Shown in pieces: positions 1 to 4,946 of a stretch of 6,808 nt of DNA. Both the position numbers and the translations under genes were made by a program. Below the pieces are notes generated by a model, which worked only from the letters and a program-made list of their open reading frames with translations, was not told where the DNA came from and searched no databases. The DNA comes from Gammaproteobacteria bacterium (lineage in GTDB: Bacteria > Pseudomonadota > Gammaproteobacteria > J044). The DNA lies in contig JALWNJ010000248.1 of NCBI GenBank assembly GCA_026995955.1, forward strand, positions 7,422 to 14,229. Reading direction: 5' to 3'. How positions within the stretch are numbered: position 1 is the first letter of the stretch; every line of letters starts with the position of its first letter.

Positions 1-243
1 GCCAAGATCGCCCTGGGGGCCAACCGGGTGCGCGAATGGACCCGCATCTGGGGCGAGCTGGAGGAGTTCCTGCGCCGTCAGCGCATCCCGGTGCTCACCC
101 ACCTGCGCGAGTCGCAGAACTACATCCGCGCCGCCGAGCAGGGACTGGGCATCTTCGAGTTCGCACCGGCCGCCACCGCCATCGACCGCGATCAGTGGCA
201 CCCCATCCTGCGCTGGGTGAAGAGCAAGCGAAGTCAGCCCTGA
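1..243 (+). CDS. ParA/MinD-like ATPase, C-terminal fragment (5' end outside window)
   Basis: Reading frame 1 is open from the first base to a TGA at 241-243, giving 80 residues with no start in view, so this is the C-terminal end of a longer protein. The visible part follows a pattern I associate with small ParA/CbiA-type P-loop ATPases used in chromosome or cargo positioning. It has an N-R-V-R stretch, a long amphipathic helix with LEEFLRRQRIPVL, then a T-x-L-R-x-S/T-Q-N-Y motif, a GLGIFE segment and a closing D-x-x-Q-W-x-P-I-L-x-W-V. The Walker A and B motifs would lie upstream of the window, so ATPase function cannot be confirmed here. The next plus-strand gene starts 71 bases downstream. 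The family assignment rests on the tail only; another member of the SIMIBI ATPase class is possible. Confidence 0.6.
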   Translation, partial: AKIALGANRVREWTRIWGELEEFLRRQRIPVLTHLRESQNYIRAAEQGLGIFEFAPAATAIDRDQWHPILRWVKSKRSQP

Positions 244-296
244 GACACGATGAACCCGGGGCCCGGCTGTTTCGACTCATCTAGAACGAATCTTTG

Positions 297-305
297 AAGG
301 GAGGG
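297..305 (+). promoter_or_regulatory. Shine-Dalgarno for the exported repeat protein
   Basis: The purine run AAGGGAGGG ends 9 bases before the ATG at 315. It decides the start: the in-frame TTG at 294 would put this site inside the coding region and would add residues ahead of a well-formed signal peptide. Confidence 0.7.
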
Positions 306-314
306 AATCTCGAG

Positions 315-1430
315 ATGAAAACCCTGCGTCACAACTGGATCCGTAGCCTGGCGGCCCTGTGCGGGCTCGCCCTGCTGGGCACAGCCGGCAGCGCCCTGGC
401 CGAGCGCGGCTGGCCGGTGGTGTGCCGACCCGATGCCAACACGGCGCTGGTCTTCACCCCGCAGGACGGCGGCTGGCTCACCATCAACCGCCTGCGGCCG
501 GCGCCCAGAGGCGCGCGCGAGGCCCTGCCCGGCCCCGGCCAGTGCGCCTTCTACGACCGGCCGATGAACCGCAGGGGCGAACGCACCGTCTCCGGACAGC
601 TGGAGTTCACCCTGCGCCTGCCCAACCGCGAGGTGCAGCATGCACGCGTGGTGCCGCTGGGCCGCGGGGGCAGCATTCTGGCAAACAGCGGGCGCTACAA
701 CGACTTCCTGCGCCCCATCTGGCGCGGCGAGCCGATCCGTTTCATGGCCCGGCGCACCGGTCAGGGCAAGTACGAGATCACCTCGCTGGACTATGACACC
801 AGCATGTTCTCGCGCAGCGCGCCCCGGGCCGTGCCGGCGCCTTCCAGTTCCCGGGCCCGTGGCGGTGACGAGCCGGTTCGTGCCCGCACGGGCGGAACCG
901 TATCGGCTCGGCCGGCACCCCCGGCGCGTGCGCAGACGGGTGGAACGGTCACGGCACGGCCGGCCCCTGCCCGCCTCAAGGAGGACTGCATCGGCTTCAA
1001 CAACCGCAACCTCCGGGTCAAGAAGATCAACGGGCGCTGGAAGATCGTCGATGGACGCAGCTGGCTGTTCGATTTCGGCAGCAAGCGCGACGAGGCCGAA
1101 CGCGCCCTGCGCATCATCCGCCACTACCGCATGGACAGCGTCTGTTATGCAGGGCGCCCCAATCCGGGGATGACCTATCTGCTGTCACGCGGTCGGGCCC
1201 CGCGGGGCAGCTACCGGGGCGAGGATTGCGTCTCGTTCAATCCGAACCGCGTCCAGGCCAAGTACATCAAGGGACGGTGGAAGGTGGTGGACGGCAACCA
1301 CTGGGTGTTCGACTTCGGGAAAAAGGGTGATGCCGCGCGCCAGGCGGTACAGATCATCCGCAAGTACGGATTCCGCAAGAGCTGTTTTGTCGGTCGCCCG
1401 AAGCCGGACTTCAAGTATCTGAGGAAGTGA
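315..1430 (+). CDS. Exported protein with two tandem 68-residue repeats; function unknown
   Basis: The product is 371 residues from the ATG at 315. Residues 1-29 form a Sec signal peptide: a basic start (K2, R5, R10), a hydrophobic core, and cleavage expected after ALA at 27-29. Residues 30 to about 167 are an N-terminal region I do not recognise, probably beta-rich, with two cysteines (C37, C77). Residues 168-222 are a Pro/Arg/Ala linker with a duplicated TGGTV unit. Residues 223-290 and 303-370 are two copies of one repeat, 34 of 68 positions identical by hand count with no gaps. Each opens with E-D-C, has GRWK-x-VDG followed by W-x-FDFG, a helix ending I-I-R, and closes with C-x-x-GRP-x-P. 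The mature protein has six cysteines, two per domain, with 52 residues between the pair in each repeat, which suggests disulfides in the periplasm or outside the cell. I have seen similar repeats in hypothetical secreted proteins but know no function. Its stop directly abuts the stop of the opposing gene. Confidence 0.85.
   Translation: MKTLRHNWIRSLAALCGLALLGTAGSALAERGWPVVCRPDANTALVFTPQDGGWLTINRLRPAPRGAREALPGPGQCAFYDRPMNRRGERTVSGQLEFTLRLPNREVQHARVVPLGRGGSILANSGRYNDFLRPIWRGEPIRFMARRTGQGKYEITSLDYDTSMFSRSAPRAVPAPSSSRARGGDEPVRARTGGTVSARPAPPARAQTGGTVTARPAPARLKEDCIGFNNRNLRVKKINGRWKIVDGRSWLFDFGSKRDEAERALRIIRHYRMDSVCYAGRPNPGMTYLLSRGRAPRGSYRGEDCVSFNPNRVQAKYIKGRWKVVDGNHWVFDFGKKGDAARQAVQIIRKYGFRKSCFVGRPKPDFKYLRK
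879..920 (+). repeat. Linker duplication, copy 1
   Basis: This encodes residues 189-202 of the exported protein, R-A-R-TGGTV-S-ARPAP. A second copy follows six bases later and differs by only two residues, while its codons have diverged at several third positions. Confidence 0.75.
927..968 (+). repeat. Linker duplication, copy 2
   Basis: This encodes residues 205-218, R-A-Q-TGGTV-T-ARPAP, the partner of the copy at 879-920. Two residues differ (R to Q, S to T). The Pro-rich, low-complexity character points to a flexible spacer between the N-terminal domain and the C-terminal repeats. Confidence 0.75.
981..1184 (+). repeat. 68-residue protein repeat, unit 1
   Basis: This encodes residues 223-290. 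Key residues shared with unit 2 are E-D-C at the start, F-N, G-R-W-K, V-D-G, W, F-D-F-G, a helix carrying A-x-x-A and I-I-R, then C, G-R-P, P and Y-L. The two cysteines of the unit are C225 and C277. Confidence 0.85.
1221..1424 (+). repeat. 68-residue protein repeat, unit 2
   Basis: This encodes residues 303-370 and ends one residue before the C-terminus. It aligns to unit 1 without gaps, and the unit period is 80 residues including a 12-residue spacer. Its cysteines are C305 and C357. Confidence 0.85.
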
Positions 1431-2258
1431 TCACAGCCCGCCCAGCAGGGCGGGCAGATCGCGCAGGTGCAGGCCGCGCAGCGGCTGCAGGCCAACGGCG
1501 AGCTGCAGGTTGAGGGCCTGCCCGGAGGGGGCGCGCAGGGTGCTGGAACGGGCCGCCGAGCGGATGCGGTTGGCGATGATGCCGGCCTCCTCCGCGCCGG
1601 CCTCGACGAACAGCAGCCAGCCGTCCTCGCCGCGGCGTGCCAGCCAGTGCGGACAGGTGACGGCGCCATGGATCATGCGGCGAAGCTGCTGCCAGGCGTG
1701 CTCCAGCACCGCCGGTCCGAAGTGACGCAGCAGGAAGTCGCGGTTCTCGAGGCGGATCGGAATCAGCGCCGCCTCGCCGCCCTCGGCCTGGACCCGACGC
1801 AGTGATTCCTCGATGTGCCTGAGCACCAGGTCGTCGCGGATCAGCGTCTCGAGGTATTCGTCGATGTCGCGGCTGGCCAGCAGCCGCTCGCGCTGCCGCA
1901 GGCGTTCGATGAGCAGCTGCACGCTGCCCAGCACGCGCCCGGCGTCCTCGCCATGCATGGCCGGCAGGCGAGGGTCCTCGTCGTGCAGGTACCAGCGCTG
2001 CAGGGCCCGGCTGAGCCGGCGCCAGGGCCACAGCAGGAGCCACATCGGCGGCAGCACCAGCAGCCAGCCGAGCAGGAGCACCCGCAGCAGCAAGCCGCTG
2101 CCGCCCGCCCACCAGCCCGCGGCCTGCCCCAGCCAGGCCAGCGCGGCGAACCCTGGCGGCAGCAGCCACAGCAGCAGCAGCTTGTGTTCCAGGCGGCGGA
2201 AGGGCAGACTTCTGCCCAGCCTGAGACTGATTTCCAGCATCCCCATGTCACGCATCAT
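1431..2258 (-). CDS. Two-helix membrane protein with degenerate GGDEF-like domain
   Basis: The product is 275 residues if it starts at the ATG ending at 2258. In-frame ATGs at 2255, 2246 and 2240 are also possible and none has a strong ribosome site; I chose the longest. Hydrophobic segments at about 27-50 and 55-78 are separated by a short Gly-rich loop, and a basic WPWRR stretch follows. Residues 79-125 could be a HAMP-like helical connector. Residues 163-260 resemble a GGDEF fold: a first strand (ALIPIRL), an E-N-R-D-F-LLRHFG helix in place of the usual D-x-D-x-F-K-x-x-N-D-x-x-G, a hairpin with R-R-G-E-D-G-W (208-214) in place of R-x-G-G-D-E-F, then an IANRIRSA helix and a final LQLAVGL strand. 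With G-E-D-G-W at the active site, diguanylate cyclase activity is unlikely. A sensing or scaffold role is inference. It diverges from the DUF523 gene. Confidence 0.75.
   Translation of the reverse strand: MMRDMGMLEISLRLGRSLPFRRLEHKLLLLWLLPPGFAALAWLGQAAGWWAGGSGLLLRVLLLGWLLVLPPMWLLLWPWRRLSRALQRWYLHDEDPRLPAMHGEDAGRVLGSVQLLIERLRQRERLLASRDIDEYLETLIRDDLVLRHIEESLRRVQAEGGEAALIPIRLENRDFLLRHFGPAVLEHAWQQLRRMIHGAVTCPHWLARRGEDGWLLFVEAGAEEAGIIANRIRSAARSSTLRAPSGQALNLQLAVGLQPLRGLHLRDLPALLGGL
1436..1455. terminator. Perfect GC hairpin just after convergent stops (possible terminator)
   Basis: GCCCGCCC, a four-base AGCA loop and GGGCGGGC form an 8-bp stem beginning 5 bases after the plus-strand stop at 1428-1430. 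There is no T-run on the plus side, so intrinsic termination is uncertain. The arms also encode the last residues of the minus-strand gene (PALLGGL), so the repeat could be incidental. Confidence 0.35.
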
Positions 2259-2261
2259 AGC

Positions 2262-2266
2262 AGGAG
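2262..2266 (+). promoter_or_regulatory. Shine-Dalgarno for the DUF523 gene
   Basis: AGGAG lies 4 bases before the ATG at 2271. This supports that start over reading the same open frame back to about 1815, which is only the antisense of the membrane protein gene. Confidence 0.6.
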
Positions 2267-2270
2267 CCCC

Positions 2271-2822
2271 ATGACCGCCACCAAGACCAGAAGGCCGCGC
2301 ATCGGCGTCAGCGCCTGCCTGCTGGGCGAGACGGTACGCTACGACGGCGGCCACAAGCGCAGCGAAGCCGTGCTGGCGCTGGAGCCCGAGTTCGAGCTGA
2401 TTCCGCTGTGCCCCGAGTTCACCATCGGGCTGGGCATCCCACGCCCGCCGCTGGGGCTTTTCGCCACCGAGACCGGGACAAGGGTGCGGCGACTGGAGGA
2501 CATGCGGGTCGATGTCACGGAGGATCTGCGCGAGTTCGGCCACATGACGGCCTGGAAGGAACTGGACGGCTATGTGCTCAAGGCGCGCTCGCCGAGCTGC
2601 GCGCCAGAGGATGCCCCCCTGCTTGACGCCGACGGCGAGACCGTTGGTCACAGTGCGGGCCTGTTCGCGCTGGCCATCCGCGAGGAGGATGCGGAGGCGC
2701 CGATGATCAGCGAGGAGGCGCTGGCCGACGAGGAAGCACGCCAGGCCTTCCTCGAGGCGGTGCGCCGGCGGGCCGGCCGGGACCGCAGCCTGGCCAGCCT
2801 GCTGCAGGGCGGGGATGACTGA
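2271..2822 (+). CDS. DUF523 family protein, probable [4Fe-4S] desulfidase-type
   Basis: The product is 183 residues, close to the size of stand-alone DUF523 proteins. Family motifs appear in order: I-G-V-S-A-C-L-L-G (11-19), V-R-Y-D-G-G-H-K (22-29), L-C-P-E (46-49), G-L-G-I-P-R-P-P (53-60), D-G-Y-V-L-K-A-R-S-P-S-C (99-110) and a late G-L-F-A (130-133). The protein has exactly three cysteines, C16, C47 and C110, each inside one of these motifs. Characterised DUF523 members (TudS thiouracil desulfidases) hold a [4Fe-4S] cluster by three cysteines and use the free iron to remove sulfur from thiolated pyrimidines. Cluster binding here is therefore a fair inference, but the substrate is not known. 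A typical family member has Gly after the third cysteine; here it is Ala. There is no C-terminal DUF1722 extension as in some homologs. Its last 8 bases overlap the next gene, so the two are probably translated together. Confidence 0.88.
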   Translation: MTATKTRRPRIGVSACLLGETVRYDGGHKRSEAVLALEPEFELIPLCPEFTIGLGIPRPPLGLFATETGTRVRRLEDMRVDVTEDLREFGHMTAWKELDGYVLKARSPSCAPEDAPLLDADGETVGHSAGLFALAIREEDAEAPMISEEALADEEARQAFLEAVRRRAGRDRSLASLLQGGDD

Positions 2823-3573
2823 CTGCCCCGGCTTCGGCCTGCTGCTCATCGGCGACGAGCTGCTGCGCGGCACGCGCCGGGACGCCCACCTGCCGCACAT
2901 GATCGAACTGCTGCGCGGCCACGGCCAGGCCATCCGCTGGGTGCAGATGGTGGGCGATGCGCGCGAAGACATCGTGCGCGCCCTGTCCTGGAGCCGCGCG
3001 CAGCCGGAGATCGTGTTCAGCTTCGGCGGCATCGGCGCTACGCCCGACGACCAGACCCGACAGGCCGCGGCCGAGGCCTGGGGTGTGCCGCTGACGCCGC
3101 ACCCGGAGGCGGTGCAGCTGATCGAGGCCCAGTTCGGCGCGCAGGCACGACCGCAGCGCATCCGCATGGCCGAGCTGCCGCAGGGCGCGCGGCTGATCCC
3201 CAACCCCGTCAACCGCGTGCCCGGCTTCTCGCTAGACCGCCATCACTTCCTGCCCGGCTTTCCCGACATGGCCTGGCCGATGGCCGAGTGGGTGCTGCGC
3301 GAGGAATACCCGCAGTGCCTCGAGGGCCCGCCCGACTGCGAATGGCGCATCCTCATAGAGGACACCCCCGAGAGCGACCTGATCCCGCTGATGGAGTCGC
3401 TGCTGGCACGCCATCCGGGGCTGGGCATCTCCTGCCTGCCCGATACCCGCCACCGTCGCCGCATCGACCTCGGGCTCAAGGGCGATCCGGCCGTCGTCGG
3501 CCAGGCCGGCGGCGAGCTGGTGCGCTGGCTGGAGGAACACGGCAAGCACTGGCGGCCGGTGGACGACAGCTGA
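2815..3573 (+). CDS. CinA N-terminal-type MoCF domain protein (COG1058-like)
   Basis: The product is 252 residues. It begins with a short strand leading into I-G-D-E-L-L-R-G-T (12-20), followed by the G-G-I-G-A-T-P-D-D-x-T-R signature (71-82), the counterpart of G-G-L-G-P-T-x-D-D-x-T in CinA and MoCF proteins. N-P-V-N-R-V-P-G-F (130-138) and L-P-G-F-P-D-M (146-152) are the usual later landmarks. Residues from about 167 form a small alpha/beta tail ending in a V-R-W-L-E-E helix. The C-terminal nicotinamide-nucleotide amidase domain of full-length CinA is absent, so this is the stand-alone form often annotated as competence/damage-inducible protein A or molybdopterin-binding. Related domains act as nucleotide pyrophosphatases; the substrate here is not shown by the sequence. 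The ATG at 2815 overlaps the DUF523 stop (ATGACTGA) and has only a weak GGCGGGG ahead of it, consistent with translational coupling. Confidence 0.88.
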   Translation: MTDCPGFGLLLIGDELLRGTRRDAHLPHMIELLRGHGQAIRWVQMVGDAREDIVRALSWSRAQPEIVFSFGGIGATPDDQTRQAAAEAWGVPLTPHPEAVQLIEAQFGAQARPQRIRMAELPQGARLIPNPVNRVPGFSLDRHHFLPGFPDMAWPMAEWVLREEYPQCLEGPPDCEWRILIEDTPESDLIPLMESLLARHPGLGISCLPDTRHRRRIDLGLKGDPAVVGQAGGELVRWLEEHGKHWRPVDDS

Positions 3574-3594
3574 AAGGAACTCGTACGGATTGGT

Positions 3595-3612
3595 GTCGAA
3601 GCCGCGTTCGAC
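3595..3612. terminator. Short inverted repeat between convergent genes (weak terminator candidate)
   Basis: GTCGAA, a six-base loop and TTCGAC form a 6-bp stem. It touches the stop codon of the minus-strand UPF0016 gene and lies 21 bases past the stop of the CinA-like gene. It could serve both convergent genes, but neither side carries a T-run, so this is a weak call. Confidence 0.3.
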
Positions 3613-3885
3613 TCAGGCCCGTAGCAGCGTCCACACGCCGATGGCGATGAAACCCAGTCCGGCCACCCAGTGCAGGGTGCGTTCGCTGATGTGCTGTGCC
3701 ATCCAGCCGCCAGCGATGACGCCGATGGCGGAGGTGGCGACCAGGGCCGCTGAGGCACCGAGGAACACCAGCCACCGGTTCACCTCGCGGTCGGCGGCGA
3801 ACAGCAGGGTGGCGAGCTGGGTCTTGTCACCCAGCTCGGCAACGAAAACGGTGGCGAACACCGTGGCGAGCAGTTTCCAGTCCAT
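3613..3885 (-). CDS. UPF0016/GDT1 (TMEM165-type) cation exporter, single-repeat form
   Basis: The product is 90 residues with three predicted helices at about 5-30, 37-60 and 70-89. The first carries the family signature E-L-G-D-K-T (17-22), the metal-coordinating motif of UPF0016 proteins. Two-repeat members such as bacterial MneA export Mn2+, and yeast Gdt1 and human TMEM165 move Mn2+/Ca2+/H+. A protein with one repeat of three helices must pair with itself or with a second small copy to build the transporter, and no second copy is in this window. The start at 3885 has GGAG six bases upstream. It is the last gene of the minus-strand series, 53 bases after trxC. That gap is too short for a yybP-ykoY manganese riboswitch, and I see no such element. 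Manganese as substrate is inferred from the family. Confidence 0.88.
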   Translation of the reverse strand: MDWKLLATVFATVFVAELGDKTQLATLLFAADREVNRWLVFLGASAALVATSAIGVIAGGWMAQHISERTLHWVAGLGFIAIGVWTLLRA

Positions 3886-3938
3886 CTCCGGCTCCGACGG
3901 GGAAAAACCGCCATTCTATCAGCCGGAACGGGCCGGAT

Positions 3939-4376
3939 TCAGACGAACTGCGAGACCCAGCGCACGATGTCGGCCGGGCCCATGGCGCCGGGCTGCTGCG
4001 CCACCACCTGGCCGTTGCGGAACACCATCAGGGTGGGGATGCTGCGGATGCCGTACTGCGCGGCGATGCCCTGCTCGACCTCGGTGTTGACCTTGGCCAG
4101 GCGTGCGCGCGGCTCGAGCTGGGCCGTGGCCTGGGCAAAGGCCGGCGCCATCATCTTGCACGGGCCGCACCAGGGTGCCCAGAAGTCCACCACCACCGGG
4201 ATGTCGTTGCGGGTGATCATTTTCTGAAAGCTGGCCCCGTCCAGGTCCACCGGCTGCCCGGTGAACAGCGCATGGCCGCACTTGCCGCACTTGGGCCCGG
4301 CGCCCAGCTTCTCCCGAGGAATGCGGTTGACCGCGCCGCAGTGCGGACAGACCACATGAATCTTGTTGTCGGACAT
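3939..4376 (-). CDS. trxC: Thioredoxin 2 (zinc-finger thioredoxin)
   Basis: The product is 145 residues, near the family norm of about 140. Residues 1-38 hold a rubredoxin-like zinc site made of two C-x-x-C pairs (C10/C13 and C30/C33), which separates thioredoxin 2 from thioredoxin 1. The thioredoxin fold follows, with D-F-W-A-P-W-C-G-P-C at 64-73 (redox cysteines C70 and C73) and the cis-proline loop S-I-P-T at 112-115. It is a cytoplasmic disulfide reductase kept reduced by thioredoxin reductase, and in E. coli is induced by oxidative stress through OxyR. I found no clear OxyR site here. The start at 4376 has AGGGGG five bases upstream. The 53-base leader holds a 13-base palindrome and a C-run able to pair with that ribosome site. 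It sits between a small exported protein gene and the UPF0016 gene. Confidence 0.95.
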   Translation of the reverse strand: MSDNKIHVVCPHCGAVNRIPREKLGAGPKCGKCGHALFTGQPVDLDGASFQKMITRNDIPVVVDFWAPWCGPCKMMAPAFAQATAQLEPRARLAKVNTEVEQGIAAQYGIRSIPTLMVFRNGQVVAQQPGAMGPADIVRWVSQFV

Positions 4377-4387
4377 GGATACCCCCT

Positions 4388-4400
4388 GAAATCGGATTTC
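4388..4400. promoter_or_regulatory. Palindrome in the trxC leader (possible operator or leader hairpin)
   Basis: GAAATC-G-GATTTC is a perfect 13-base inverted repeat whose near edge is 11 bases upstream of the trxC start, beside the G-rich ribosome site. It could be a regulator half-site pair or a short hairpin in the mRNA. I cannot assign it to a known regulator. Confidence 0.3.
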
Positions 4401-4429
4401 CTCTCAATCTGGGGGCTGAAGGCAGAATT

Positions 4430-4912
4430 TCAATCGACGAGGGTAGGTTCCGTGGACTGCAGACGATCGATCAGCCGGCGGGTGAATTCGACTTTGCCCT
4501 CGGCACCCGGAGTATTGCTGCGCAACCACATCCGGAGGGCGGACAAGGCCCGGCGCTTCAGTGCCGGGAAAGGTGAAGGGCCGGGGCCGAGCCAGCGCAG
4601 ATCGATGCCTTGCAGCCATTCCTCGAACAATCGGCGGTGGCGGGGATACTGATCGAGCAGAAAGGCAGGATCGGTGGCGGCCATGCGCAGCAGGTATTGC
4701 TTCAGCGTGCTCCAGTCGGAGGGATATTGCTCGAGCTGCCGGTCTGCGTAATCCAGCGCGTCCTGTCGAAGCCTGGTCTCCAGATGGGGATTGCTGGCCA
4801 CGACCAGGGCACCGAGCTGACAATAGTAGGCCGCCTCGGGAGCCGGAGGTGCTGTCGCGGCGCTCGCCGACAGGCTGGCTACCAGAAAGAGGGCAAAGGC
4901 GTGTCTGTACAT
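4430..4912 (-). CDS. Small exported protein, helical, function unknown
   Basis: The product is 160 residues from the ATG ending at 4912, which has a near-perfect AAGGAGGT seven bases upstream. The frame stays open to 4969, but that longer start would overlap htpX and lacks such a site. Residues 1-21 are a signal peptide (M-Y-R-H, a hydrophobic core, then an S-A-S-A-A-T-A region), with cleavage probable after residue 18 or 21. The mature part is mostly helical and charged. It has one cysteine (C31), a tyrosine pair at 29-30, D-Y-A-D-R-Q-L-E-Q-Y-P (54-64), E-E-W-L (97-100) and a basic stretch K-R-R-A-L-S-A-L-R (119-127). I do not recognise the family. A lipobox is absent, so a soluble periplasmic protein is likely. 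It starts 34 bases after the htpX stop and may be co-transcribed with htpX. Confidence 0.75.
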   Translation of the reverse strand: MYRHAFALFLVASLSASAATAPPAPEAAYYCQLGALVVASNPHLETRLRQDALDYADRQLEQYPSDWSTLKQYLLRMAATDPAFLLDQYPRHRRLFEEWLQGIDLRWLGPGPSPFPALKRRALSALRMWLRSNTPGAEGKVEFTRRLIDRLQSTEPTLVD

Positions 4913-4919
4913 GGCAGTA

Positions 4920-4927
4920 ACCTCCTT
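4920..4927 (-). promoter_or_regulatory. Strong Shine-Dalgarno for the small exported protein
   Basis: AAGGAGGT on the minus strand lies 7 bases before the ATG ending at 4912. It is the best ribosome site in the window and fixes the start of this otherwise unknown gene. Confidence 0.8.
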
Positions 4928-4946
4928 GTCTCCAGGTGGGATGTCC

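Noticed and set aside
244..314. Terminator or promoter between the ParA-like gene and the exported protein gene
   Set aside because: The CCCGGGGCCCGG stretch (255-266) is palindromic but leaves no loop and has no T-run of useful length, and no convincing -35/-10 pair is visible. The gap holds only the ribosome site I can support.
1811..2190. Dense CAG/GCC-type trinucleotide stretches resembling a microsatellite
   Set aside because: They come from consecutive Leu and Ala codons in the transmembrane and helical parts of the minus-strand gene, not from a uniform repeat array.
1815..2270. Plus-strand frame open ahead of DUF523, suggesting a Gln/Pro-rich fusion
   Set aside because: It is the antisense of the membrane protein gene; its Gln runs mirror Leu codons on the other strand. 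The DUF523 start at 2271 has its own AGGAG site and matches the family's N-terminus.
2259..3212. Long minus-strand open frame continuing upstream of the membrane protein, which would make a 593-residue protein
   Set aside because: It lies antisense to the DUF523 and CinA-like genes, which carry clear family motifs. The upstream translation is low-complexity and Arg/Ala/Pro-rich, as expected for an antisense frame in GC-rich DNA.
3886..3938. Manganese riboswitch or terminator between trxC and the UPF0016 gene
   Set aside because: The 53-base gap is too short for a yybP-ykoY element. The T-run on the minus strand (3903-3907 region) is not preceded by a stable stem; only short CCGG repeats are seen.
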